Below, in pieces: positions 40,898-50,415 of a DNA stretch of 64,000 nt. Position 1 is the stretch's first letter. Each line of letters starts with the position of its first letter. The notes beneath the pieces are model-generated. The model made no database searches, had not been told where the DNA came from, and was given only the letters and a program-made list of their open reading frames with translations. The stretch is from NCBI RefSeq assembly GCF_007830455.1, contig NZ_VLLB01000013.1, forward strand, positions 1 through 64,000, read 5' to 3'. The position numbers were made by a program, and so were the translations under genes. The DNA comes from Pseudoduganella lurida (lineage in GTDB: Bacteria; Pseudomonadota; Gammaproteobacteria; Burkholderiales; Burkholderiaceae_D).

Positions 40898-42498
40898 TCC
40901 ACACTCCTGCCTTTCAGCGCGAACAGCCCCTGCGGACGGCGCTGGATGAAGATGATGATGAAGACGAGGATGGCGATCTTGGCCAGCACGGCCCCTGCCA
41001 CCGGCTCGAGGAATTTGTTGACTTCGCCGAGGCCGAGCGCGCCGATGATCGTGCCGGCCAGCTGGCCCACGCCGCCCAGCACCACCACCATGAACGAGTC
41101 CACGATATAGGCCTGGCCCAGGTCCGGCCCCACGTTGCCGATCTGGGACAGCGCCACGCCGCCCAGGCCGGCGATGCCGGAGCCGAGGCCGAACGTCATC
41201 ATGTCGATGCGGCTGGTCGGCACGCCCACGCAGTCGGCCATGCGGCGGTTCTGCATCACGGCGCGCACGAACAGGCCGAGCCGGGTCTTATTGAGGATCA
41301 GCCACACGGCACCGACCACGCAGGCGGCAAAGGCGATGATCACGATGCGGCTGTAGGGCAGCACGAGCGAGCCCATGACGGTCACGCCGCCGGCCATCCA
41401 CGAAGGATTGGCCACTTCCACGTTCTGCGCGCCGAACACGGTGCGCACCAGCTGCATGAGGATCAGCGAGATGCCCCAGGTGGCCAGCAGGGTTTCCAGC
41501 GGCCGGCCGTACAGGAAGCGGATCACGGTGCGCTCCAGCAGCACGCCGACGCCGAACGCCACCAGGAAGGCGGCCGGCAGCGCAGCGACCAGGTACCAGT
41601 CCAATGCACCCGGCAGGTACTGGCGGAACAGCGACTGCACCACGTAGGTGGTGTAGGCGCCGATCATCAGCAGCTCGCCGTGCGCCATGTTGATGATGCC
41701 CATCAGGCCGAACGTGATGGCCAGGCCCAGCGCGGCCAGCAGCAGCACGCTGCCCAGCGACACACCATAGAACAGGTTGCCGACGATTTCGGCGCGGGTG
41801 GCGCGGCCGTCGATGGCGCGCAGGGTCAGTTCGGCGGCGGCGCGCAGCTCGCTGTCCGATTCCTTGAAGCTGCCATCCGGGTTCTTGTCCAGCATGGCCT
41901 GCAGCACGGGGCGCAGCGTGGCGCTGCCGTCGTCGGCCAGCGCGATCACGGCGGCCTTGCGGACGGCCGGATCGGCCGCGTGCAGGTTGGCGACGGCGAT
42001 CAGCCCGCGCAGCACCTCCTTCGTTTGCGGATCGGTTTCCACGGCCAGCGCCTTGTTCAGCAGCGGCAAGGCCGCCGGTTCGGCGCCGGTTTCCTGCAGC
42101 GCGTGGGCGGCGGCGCGGCGCTGCGCCACATCGGACGAAAAAAGTGCCATGCCGGACAGTGCGCCTTCCAGTGCGCTGCGCAGGCGGTTGTTGACGACGA
42201 CGCCATCGACGCCGTCCGGCACCGGGCCGGTGGCGCCGGTGGCCGGGTTCCAGGCCTGCTCGTCGGCGATGACGAAAATGTCGCCCGCCGCGTTGGCGTA
42301 CAGCGTTTCGTCCTGCAGCGCCTGCAGCACCTTGCGCGCATCGGCGTTGGCCAGCGCGGCGATGCGGCCGACGGCTTCAATACGGGCATCGGGGTCGTCG
42401 CCGGCCAGGGGTTGCAGGAGGGCGGGGTCGATGGCGGCGTGGGCGAGCATGCAGCAGCAGGCCAGGCAGGCCAGCAGATATCGGAGGAAGTACGCCAT
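40894..42498 (-). CDS. urtB: urea ABC transporter permease UrtB
   Basis: 534-aa LivH-type permease. As is usual for UrtB, a signal sequence (about 1-23, ending LAHA) and a 200-residue extracytoplasmic HEAT-like domain (EAVGRIAALANADARKVLQAL and similar helices) precede the permease core (AALGLAITFGLMGIINMAHGELLMIGAY and GLGSGIAGLGGVALSQIGNVGPD). It pairs with UrtC. Start 42498 has AAGG upstream; the frame continues to 42654 without a ribosome site. A palindrome lies in the 209-nt gap to urtA. Confidence 0.95.
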   Translation of the reverse strand: MAYFLRYLLACLACCCMLAHAAIDPALLQPLAGDDPDARIEAVGRIAALANADARKVLQALQDETLYANAAGDIFVIADEQAWNPATGATGPVPDGVDGVVVNNRLRSALEGALSGMALFSSDVAQRRAAAHALQETGAEPAALPLLNKALAVETDPQTKEVLRGLIAVANLHAADPAVRKAAVIALADDGSATLRPVLQAMLDKNPDGSFKESDSELRAAAELTLRAIDGRATRAEIVGNLFYGVSLGSVLLLAALGLAITFGLMGIINMAHGELLMIGAYTTYVVQSLFRQYLPGALDWYLVAALPAAFLVAFGVGVLLERTVIRFLYGRPLETLLATWGISLILMQLVRTVFGAQNVEVANPSWMAGGVTVMGSLVLPYSRIVIIAFAACVVGAVWLILNKTRLGLFVRAVMQNRRMADCVGVPTSRIDMMTFGLGSGIAGLGGVALSQIGNVGPDLGQAYIVDSFMVVVLGGVGQLAGTIIGALGLGEVNKFLEPVAGAVLAKIAILVFIIIFIQRRPQGLFALKGRSVE

Positions 42499-42630
42499 GG
42501 TGAGCCTTGAAGAATTGGGGCGGTACGGATTGGGACTGCCGGATGAAAAAACCGGTGGCGCAGCAGGGGGTTCCGGGAGCACGGCTCCCTGCCTGCGAAG
42601 CGGTGCCGGCCTGCAGGCCAGCACTCCTTC

Positions 42631-42650
42631 CTGACACCCTAAGGTGTCAG
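42631..42650. repeat. Palindromic hairpin between urtA and urtB
   Basis: CTGACACC (42631-42638) and GGTGTCAG (42643-42650) pair perfectly across a CTAA loop; the next bases ACACC also make GGTGTCAGACACC self-complementary. Within the operon it could lower urtB-E expression relative to urtA. The rest of the 42499-42707 gap holds nothing else recognisable. Confidence 0.7.
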
Positions 42651-42707
42651 ACACCAGGACAAGCCGCGGGCCGCTACAGGCGCCGCGCGGCTCGAACGGC
42701 TACTGCG

Positions 42708-43955
42708 TTACAGCTTCTGCTTGCTCTCGTTACCCGAAATGAACGGGCTCCAGGGTTGCGCGCGCACCGGTTCCTTCGTTTTCCAGACCACGGAGAACTG
42801 GCCGTCGCCCTTGATCTCGCCGATCATCACGGGCTTGTGCAGGTGGTGGTTGGTGGCGTCCATCGTCAGCGTGTAGCCGGAGGGGGCCTTGAAGGTCTGG
42901 CCACCCATCGCGGCGATGACCTTGTCGGTGTCCGTCGACTTGGCCTTCTCGACCGCCTGCGCCCACATGTGGATGCCGACATAGGTCGCTTCCATCGGGT
43001 CGTTCGTCACGGCGCTTTCCGCATTCGGCAGTTTCTTCGCCTTGGCGTAGGCCTTCCACTTCTTCACGAACTCCGTGTTCACAGGGTTCTTCACGGATTC
43101 GAAGTAGTTCCAGGCTGCCAGGTGGCCCAGCAGCGGCTTGGTGTCCACGCCGCGCAGTTCTTCCTCGCCCACCGAGAAGGCGACGACCGGCACGTCGGTG
43201 GCTTTCAGGCCGGCGTTGCCCAGCTCTTTATAGAACGGCACGTTGGAGTCGCCGTTGATCGTGGAGACGACGGCCGTCTTGCCGCCGGCGGAGAACTTCT
43301 TGATGTTGGCGACGATGGTCTGGTAGTCGGCGTGGCCGAACGGCGTGTAGACCTCCTGGATGTCGCTGTCCTTCACGCCCTTCGACTTCAAAAAGGCGCG
43401 CAGGATCTTGTTCGTCGTGCGCGGGTACACGTAGTCCGTCCCCAGCAGCACGAAGCGCTTGGCGCCGCCGCCATCCTTGCTCATCAGGTATTCGACGGCG
43501 GGAATGGCCTGCTGGTTCGGCGCGGCGCCCGTGTAGAACACGTTCTTCTCCAGCTCCTCGCCTTCGTACTGCACCGGGTAGAACAGCAGGTTGTTGGTCT
43601 CCTTGAAGACCGGCAGCACGGACTTGCGCGACACCGACGTCCAGCAGCCGAACACCGCGGCGACCTTGTCCTTCACGACCAGCTGGCGGGCCTTCTCGGC
43701 GAACAGCGGCCAGTTCGAGGCGGGATCGACGACGACGGCCTCGAGCTTCTTGCCGTTCACGCCGCCCTTGGCGTTGATCTCGTCGATCGTCATCAGCGCC
43801 ACGTCCTTCAGCGATGTTTCGGAGATCGCCATCGTGCCCGACAGCGAGTGCAGGATGCCGACCTTGATGGTGTCGGCGGCGTAGGCAGGCAGGCCGGAGG
43901 CGACGAAGGCGGCAGCGGCGGCGATGGCAGAGATGAAGATGCGGCGTGTTTGCAT
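42708..43955 (-). CDS. urtA: urea ABC transporter substrate-binding protein UrtA
   Basis: 415-aa periplasmic binding protein. A signal peptide (about 1-26, ending AYAAD) is followed by IKVGILHSLSGTMAISE, a near-diagnostic UrtA start. Later segments FGCWTSVSRKSVLPVFKETNNLLFYPVQYEGEE and GTDYVYPRTTN are also typical. It binds urea and delivers it to UrtBC. The gene follows the porin after 35 nt and is separated from urtB by 209 nt including a hairpin. Confidence 0.97.
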   Translation of the reverse strand: MQTRRIFISAIAAAAAFVASGLPAYAADTIKVGILHSLSGTMAISETSLKDVALMTIDEINAKGGVNGKKLEAVVVDPASNWPLFAEKARQLVVKDKVAAVFGCWTSVSRKSVLPVFKETNNLLFYPVQYEGEELEKNVFYTGAAPNQQAIPAVEYLMSKDGGGAKRFVLLGTDYVYPRTTNKILRAFLKSKGVKDSDIQEVYTPFGHADYQTIVANIKKFSAGGKTAVVSTINGDSNVPFYKELGNAGLKATDVPVVAFSVGEEELRGVDTKPLLGHLAAWNYFESVKNPVNTEFVKKWKAYAKAKKLPNAESAVTNDPMEATYVGIHMWAQAVEKAKSTDTDKVIAAMGGQTFKAPSGYTLTMDATNHHLHKPVMIGEIKGDGQFSVVWKTKEPVRAQPWSPFISGNESKQKL

Positions 43956-43990
43956 GGTGTTCCTCTTGCGATGGTGATTGGGAAGATTGA

Positions 43991-45112
43991 TCAGTACTGC
44001 AGCTGCAGCGCGACGGCGAATTTCGACTGGCTGTCGTTGCGCGTGACTTTCGTGCGCGAGAACAGCGCGCCCAGCTGGGCGTTGTAGCCGTCGATGATCC
44101 AGTTCACGCCGGCGTCTTCCTGGCGCGTGTCGATGCCGGTATCGGCGGAGAACTTCTGGAAGCGCACGAACGGCTGCAGGCGGCCTTTCGGGACGGGGAA
44201 GATGTAGCCGGCACCGGCCGACCAGGCGTTGCCCTGCTCGGACAGGATCACGTCGCCCGTGTCGTAGTCGTAGTAGGCCGCTTCCAGCGACACGCCGCTG
44301 CCGGCGGCGAGCTTCTTCTCCAGCAGGAAGTCGACGTTCCAGGACTTGTAGCTGCCGATGCCGCCGGTGGTCAGCACGCCGTCGCTCTGCTGGCGGCCCG
44401 CCACGCCGATGGCGAGGATGTCCTTCTCGCCCAGGTAGTTGCCGGTGCCGTAGTAGCCCGGTTCCGCTTCCCAGAAGTCGTATTGCAGGCGGCCCGCGTA
44501 CATCAGCTTGTCGGACGCCCTGATGCCGGCGGCCTTTGCTTCGCTTTGCGTCATGGAGCCGATGCCGAAGGTGTGGCCTTCGAAGGCGCCGAACGAGTAA
44601 CCCAGCTTGCCGTCGAGCGCATTGCCCCAGACGACGACGCCGTCATCGCGGCCGCGGAAGATGCCGCCGTTGTAGCCGTAGCGCGAAGCCACGCCGGCCC
44701 AGTAGCCGCCGCCCAGCGAGTAGTACGGCCCCGCCATGTTGGCGCGGTCGCTCGGCGACAGCAGGCGGCCGGCCCAGATGTTCAGCTCCGGCGAGATGGC
44801 GAACTGGCCGGCGGCATCGAGCACGCGGATGCGGTCGCCGTCCCATTCGGTATTGAGCATGCCGCCGATGTTCTTGCTCAGCTTCCCGCCCAGGTACAGC
44901 CGGGCGCTGTCCAGGTTGAAGTCGTTCGAATGGGAGCCGTCCGGCGCGCCCGATTCGGCGCGGGTATAGCTCTCGCGCAGGCCGAAACCCACGCTGACGG
45001 ACTTGTCTTCGCCGAAGTTGATCGTGGCGCCGGCCTGCGCCTGCTGCGCGGCAGCGCCCAGCGTCGCCAGCAGCAGCGCGACCTGCAACCCCCGTTTGCT
45101 CGTAGCCTTCAT
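43991..45112 (-). CDS. outer-membrane porin of the urea uptake operon
   Basis: 373-aa beta-barrel porin. A signal peptide (about 1-28, ending QAQAG) is followed by alternating beta strands (INFGEDKSVSVGFGLRES, DFNLDSARLYLGGKLSKNIGG) and a C-terminal YxxxLQY-like end (KFAVALQLQY). It resembles OprO/OprP-like and FmdC-type porins; FmdC of Methylophilus carries short amides and urea, which would fit the neighbours. ATG 45112 has AAAGGG at proper spacing, while 45118 does not. First gene of the porin-urtABCDE unit. Confidence 0.88.
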   Translation of the reverse strand: MKATSKRGLQVALLLATLGAAAQQAQAGATINFGEDKSVSVGFGLRESYTRAESGAPDGSHSNDFNLDSARLYLGGKLSKNIGGMLNTEWDGDRIRVLDAAGQFAISPELNIWAGRLLSPSDRANMAGPYYSLGGGYWAGVASRYGYNGGIFRGRDDGVVVWGNALDGKLGYSFGAFEGHTFGIGSMTQSEAKAAGIRASDKLMYAGRLQYDFWEAEPGYYGTGNYLGEKDILAIGVAGRQQSDGVLTTGGIGSYKSWNVDFLLEKKLAAGSGVSLEAAYYDYDTGDVILSEQGNAWSAGAGYIFPVPKGRLQPFVRFQKFSADTGIDTRQEDAGVNWIIDGYNAQLGALFSRTKVTRNDSQSKFAVALQLQY

Positions 45113-45173
45113 GCCCATCCCTTTCGTTTTGATGTTGTTGCACCATCATCGCGACTGGGGGGCGGGAGGAACA

Positions 45174-45189
45174 TACGTCAGGTGACGTA
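45174..45189. promoter_or_regulatory. 7-2-7 inverted repeat, candidate response-regulator site
   Basis: TACGTCA (45174-45180), GG, TGACGTA (45183-45189) is a perfect 7-2-7 palindrome, the layout recognised by NarL/LuxR-type regulators. It lies 62 nt before the porin start. A GATGAT (45145-45150, minus strand) could be a -10, placing the site near -43. Confidence 0.55.
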
Positions 45190-45304
45190 GTGGTGTTGCG
45201 GATACGGTCGAGCGAGGGCGGCCGCGGAAAGCAAACTATCCGTCAGCCGTCATTTGCCGGAACTGGCTACACTTCCCTGCCCGTCCCAAGCAAGGAGCGC
45301 TGCC

Positions 45305-45658
45305 ATGTCCGAACTGAACAAATCCGTTTTACAGCAGGCCAATGCGGCCGTCACCGCCGGCGACAACGAAGGTTTCCTGGCCTTCTGTGCGGAAGACATC
45401 GCATGGTCGACGGTGGGAGCGGAAACGCTGCACGGCAAGGGGGCGGTGCGCGCCTGGATGGCGAAGGAATACACGCAGCCGCCCAGCTTCACCGTGCACA
45501 ACCTGATCGGCGACGGCGACTTCGTTGCGGCGCTGGGCGATATCGAGGGGAAGGATGCGGACGGAAAGCCGACCCGCAATGCCTACTGCGACGTGTGGCG
45601 CTTCCGGGACGGCAAAATGGTCGAGCTGAGGGCGTTTGTCATCGAAGTGGCGAAATGA
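45305..45658 (+). CDS. SnoaL-like / NTF2-fold protein
   Basis: 117-aa protein of the SnoaL-like (NTF2-like) fold. VTAGDNEGFLAFCAEDIAWSTVG (about 15-37) and the beta-sheet end YCDVWRFRDGKMVELRAFVIEV are typical. Many members are small ligand-binding proteins or isomerases, and function cannot be assigned. The start at 45305 has AAGGAG upstream. It is divergent from the porin-urt operon and could share its control region. Confidence 0.87.
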   Translation: MSELNKSVLQQANAAVTAGDNEGFLAFCAEDIAWSTVGAETLHGKGAVRAWMAKEYTQPPSFTVHNLIGDGDFVAALGDIEGKDADGKPTRNAYCDVWRFRDGKMVELRAFVIEVAK

Positions 45659-45742
45659 CCCTGGACCGCTGATTGCGCCGGCCGCGTTCCAGTGATCCGA
45701 ACGCGGCCGGCGCTTGCCGTCACCAGCTTTTCACCAGTTCCG

Positions 45743-46309
45743 TCACCAGTTGAAGTCGTCCGGAATCTGGTAGTCCGCGTAAGGATCGTCTTCCACTGGC
45801 GTTTCGGCCGCCTTCGTCACGCGCACGACGATGCCGGCATTGCGCTCGGCGATCTTGTCGGCCACGATGCGGGGCACCAGCTCGAAGTGTTCGCCCTGCG
45901 CGACGATGACCAGGCGGCCAGCGACGAGGTGCTCGCGCACGACTTCGGACACGTAGATGCGCTCGACCTTCGTGCCGTACGTGAAGTTGTAGGCGGAGGT
46001 TTCATCCTTGCCCCGGCCGCCCTTGCCCCGGCCCTGGTCCTTGGCCTGCTTGTTCTGCGTGATCAGCTGCGTGATCTGCGCCGCGATCGCCTTCTGCTGC
46101 GCGGCCGCATCGCGCTGCGCGTTCAGCTCGCGCGCCCGTTCGGCATTCTTGCGCTGGATCTCGAGCGCCGCCTGGCGCGCCTCGTCGACCGTCACCGTGC
46201 CGGTACGCTTGGCTTCCTTCTTCTGCGCGGTTTGTTCCTGGTGGACCTTGGCGACCTTCTTCTTGTCCACCAGGCCCGCCTTGAGCATCTGTTCCTTCAA
46301 CGAGACCAT
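45743..46309 (-). CDS. DUF2058 family protein (YaiL-like)
   Basis: 188-aa protein of the DUF2058/YaiL family. It starts MVSLKEQMLKAGLVDKKKVAKV, very typical, followed by a long charged helix (residues about 25-95), a Gly/Arg linker (QGRGKGGRGKDE) and a C-terminal globular part (FTYGTKVERIYVSEVVREHLVAGRLVIVAQ) ending in acidic residues. E. coli YaiL is a polynucleotide-associated protein of unknown role. The frame runs back to 46501, but the start at 46309 fits the family and has GGGAAC before it. Confidence 0.9.
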   Translation of the reverse strand: MVSLKEQMLKAGLVDKKKVAKVHQEQTAQKKEAKRTGTVTVDEARQAALEIQRKNAERARELNAQRDAAAQQKAIAAQITQLITQNKQAKDQGRGKGGRGKDETSAYNFTYGTKVERIYVSEVVREHLVAGRLVIVAQGEHFELVPRIVADKIAERNAGIVVRVTKAAETPVEDDPYADYQIPDDFNW

Positions 46310-46437
46310 GTTCCCTACTCCATCCAAATCAGCATTCGATGCGCCATCCGGCGCGCAAGGCGCAGCATAACCGGTATCGGCCGGCGCCGGAATACCGCCG
46401 GGGCGAGCCTGCGGGTTGCCCGCCACCAGCCCGTGCA

Positions 46438-46516
46438 GGAAATCGTCTGAAATGTGCACCCGCCCTTTCGGTCCAGGGGCGAATTTCCCTGACCCGACCA
46501 TTTTCAGACGATTTCC
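46438..46516. repeat. 15-bp inverted repeat around a hairpin
   Basis: GGAAATCGTCTGAAA (46438-46452) and TTTCAGACGATTTCC (46502-46516) are perfect inverted arms 49 nt apart. A smaller CGCCC/GGGCG stem lies inside (46461-46465, 46477-46481). They lie in the 394-nt gap (46310-46703) between divergent genes. The rest of that gap contains TATAAT at 46612-46617, a possible -10 for the antiporter gene, and nothing else recognisable. Confidence 0.75.
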
Positions 46517-46703
46517 CCAGCGATTCCAGACGGTTTACTCCACGGTCACGGCCGGGCATCGCCCTGCAAGGCCGTCGATTTCCTTGCAGGAAAAGCTGCC
46601 GCCGCCTTCGCTATAATCGACCGGGCCGCCATGGCTGCGCTCCCGGCTTCACGCCGGGCCACACCGGACCACACCGGACTACTCCACTTCACCGCTGCCG
46701 CCC

Positions 46704-48482
46704 ATGACCGAACTCCTGCTCACCCCGATCGTCTTCCTGCTGACCGCCGTGCTGCTGGTGCCGCTGGCGCAGCGCCTGGGCCTCGGCTCCGTGCTGGGCT
46801 ACCTGATCGGCGGCGCCATCATCGGGCCCTGGGGCCTGGCGCTGATCCACCGCGTGGAGCTGATCAGCCACGTGGCCGAAATCGGCGTGGTGCTGATGCT
46901 GTTCCTGATCGGCCTGGAACTGCAGCCGGCCAAGCTGATGGCGATGCGCAAGCTGGTGATCGGCGGGGGCGCGCTGCAGATGGCCACGTGCGGCATTGTG
47001 CTGGCCGTGGTGGGCCGCCTGCTCGGCCTGCCGTGGACGGGCGCCCTCGTTGCCGGCATCGCGCTGGCCCTGTCCTCCACCGCCATCGCGGTGCAGAACA
47101 TGAACGAGCGGCACCTCGAGAACACCCCGGCGGGCAAGGCCGCCTTCGCGATCCTGCTGTTCCAGGACATGGCCGCGATCCCGCTGCTGGTGGTGGTACC
47201 GCTGCTGGGCGGCGCCGGCGAAAGTGAATTCAACTGGTTCAAGGCGGTTGGCGCGGTGGTCTGCGTGCTGGTCGTCGGCCGCTACGCGATCCGCCCCCTG
47301 CTGCGGCTGGTGGCGCGCACCAGGCTGCGCGAGATCTTCACGGCGTTCGCGCTGCTGCTGGTGCTGGGCATCGCGCAGCTGATGGAACTGGCCGACCTGT
47401 CGATGGGCCTGGGCGCCTTTCTCGCCGGCGTGCTGCTGGCCAGCTCGGAATACCGCAAGGCGCTGGAGACGGACCTGGAGCCGTTCAAGGGCCTGCTGCT
47501 CGGGCTGTTCTTCACCTCCGTCGGCATGTCGGTCAACTTCGGCCTGCTGGGCGATGCGCCGGTGCGCATCGGCGCGCTGACGATCGGCTACGTGCTGCTG
47601 AAGATGGTGCTGCTGGGCCTTGCCGCGCGCGCCTTGCCTGTGCCCGCAGTGCAGCGCTGGCCGTTCGCCGGCCTGCTCGCGCAGGGCAGCGAATTCGCCT
47701 TCGTGGTGCTGGCGGTGGCGCAGGATGTCGATGTGCTGAGCGCACCGTGGCATGAAACGCTGGTGCTGGTGGTGGCCATCTCGATGGCGCTGACGCCCCT
47801 GTGCGTGGCGGCCGGCGAGCGCCTCAGCCGCCATCTGTACAAGGCCGCACCACCGCCTGCGGACGACATCGATCCGGATGGCGCGCGCGTGATCATCGCC
47901 GGCTTCGGCCGCGTGGGCCAGATCGCCGGCCGCCTGCTGTCGGCTTCCGGCATCCGCATGACGGTGCTGGACAACGACCCGGACCTGATCGACATGCTGC
48001 GCCGCTTCGGCATGCGCGTGTTCTACGGCGACGCCACGCGGCTGGACCTGCTGCGCGCCGCGGAGGCCGACAAGGCGGTCCTGCTGATCAACGCGATCGA
48101 CGACATGGAGACGAGCCTGCGCCTGGCGGACCTGGTGCGCGAAAACTTCCCGCACCTGAAGGTGATCGGCCGCGCACGCAATCTCACGCACCTGTTCGAG
48201 CTGCGCGAACGGGGCGTCGACGTGATCGAGCGCGAAACGTTCGAATCGGCGCTGCTGATCGGCCAGCACGCGCTGGAGCAGCTCGGCGTGGACAAGGAGA
48301 CGGCGGCACGCGCCCGCGCCGGCTTCCGCGAGCACAACCTGGCCACCGTGGATGCGATGTTCCCCCACTACCGCGACGAATCGCGGATGATCTCGATCGC
48401 CGACGAAGCGCGCCAGGAGCTGGCCCAGTCGTTCGAGCACGACCGCCTCCAGCTCAACAGCCGCGAGCGGACCAGGCCCTGA
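46704..48482 (+). CDS. CPA2 family cation:proton antiporter with RCK domain (KefB/C-like)
   Basis: 592-aa membrane protein. An N-terminal Na+/H+ exchanger domain of about twelve helices (LGYLIGGAIIGPWGL, VVLMLFLIGLELQPAKL and SMGLGAFLAGVLLASSEYR) is followed from residue about 395 by a TrkA-N/RCK NAD-binding domain (VIIAGFGRVGQIAGRLL, YGDATRLDLLRAA). This is the KefB/KefC plan of K+ efflux systems gated by nucleotides or glutathione adducts; no KefF/G accessory gene adjoins it. An M28 peptidase gene follows on the same strand. Confidence 0.92.
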   Translation: MTELLLTPIVFLLTAVLLVPLAQRLGLGSVLGYLIGGAIIGPWGLALIHRVELISHVAEIGVVLMLFLIGLELQPAKLMAMRKLVIGGGALQMATCGIVLAVVGRLLGLPWTGALVAGIALALSSTAIAVQNMNERHLENTPAGKAAFAILLFQDMAAIPLLVVVPLLGGAGESEFNWFKAVGAVVCVLVVGRYAIRPLLRLVARTRLREIFTAFALLLVLGIAQLMELADLSMGLGAFLAGVLLASSEYRKALETDLEPFKGLLLGLFFTSVGMSVNFGLLGDAPVRIGALTIGYVLLKMVLLGLAARALPVPAVQRWPFAGLLAQGSEFAFVVLAVAQDVDVLSAPWHETLVLVVAISMALTPLCVAAGERLSRHLYKAAPPPADDIDPDGARVIIAGFGRVGQIAGRLLSASGIRMTVLDNDPDLIDMLRRFGMRVFYGDATRLDLLRAAEADKAVLLINAIDDMETSLRLADLVRENFPHLKVIGRARNLTHLFELRERGVDVIERETFESALLIGQHALEQLGVDKETAARARAGFREHNLATVDAMFPHYRDESRMISIADEARQELAQSFEHDRLQLNSRERTRP

Positions 48483-48583
48483 CCCCAGCAAGCCTTGCGC
48501 AACCAGCCATGACGCCGGGCGCCCTTTACCTCGGCAACCATTCGGACGATACTGGCGTTTTACTGTTGCCCCGGAGAGTACGA

Positions 48584-50239
<1,656 letters not shown>

Positions 50240-50260
50240 GGGTTTCGGCACGACAGCAGA

Positions 50261-50287
50261 ACGGCAGAGTTCAACCGAACTCTCCGT
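50261..50287 (+). terminator. Hairpin after the M28 peptidase
   Basis: AGAGTTC (50266-50272) pairs with GAACTCT (50277-50283) across AACC, with outer ACGG/CCGT pairs and a C-C mismatch. No U-tract follows. Confidence 0.5.
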
Positions 50288-50415
50288 CCCGCCGTTAGTT
50301 CCCTACCTCACCTGCGTGGGCCTTGATCCCGCGCAGACTTCCCCACCAAACCCAGAACCCGCGCCGCCGATCCACCTCCAAGTCCGAGCAGCCGCCGATG
50401 CGGCAAGGAGGAATC

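Noticed and set aside
42499..42654. Extended N-terminus of UrtB starting at 42654
   Set aside because: The added 52 residues are Pro/Arg-rich, overlap the palindrome and precede a proper signal peptide at the 42498 start.
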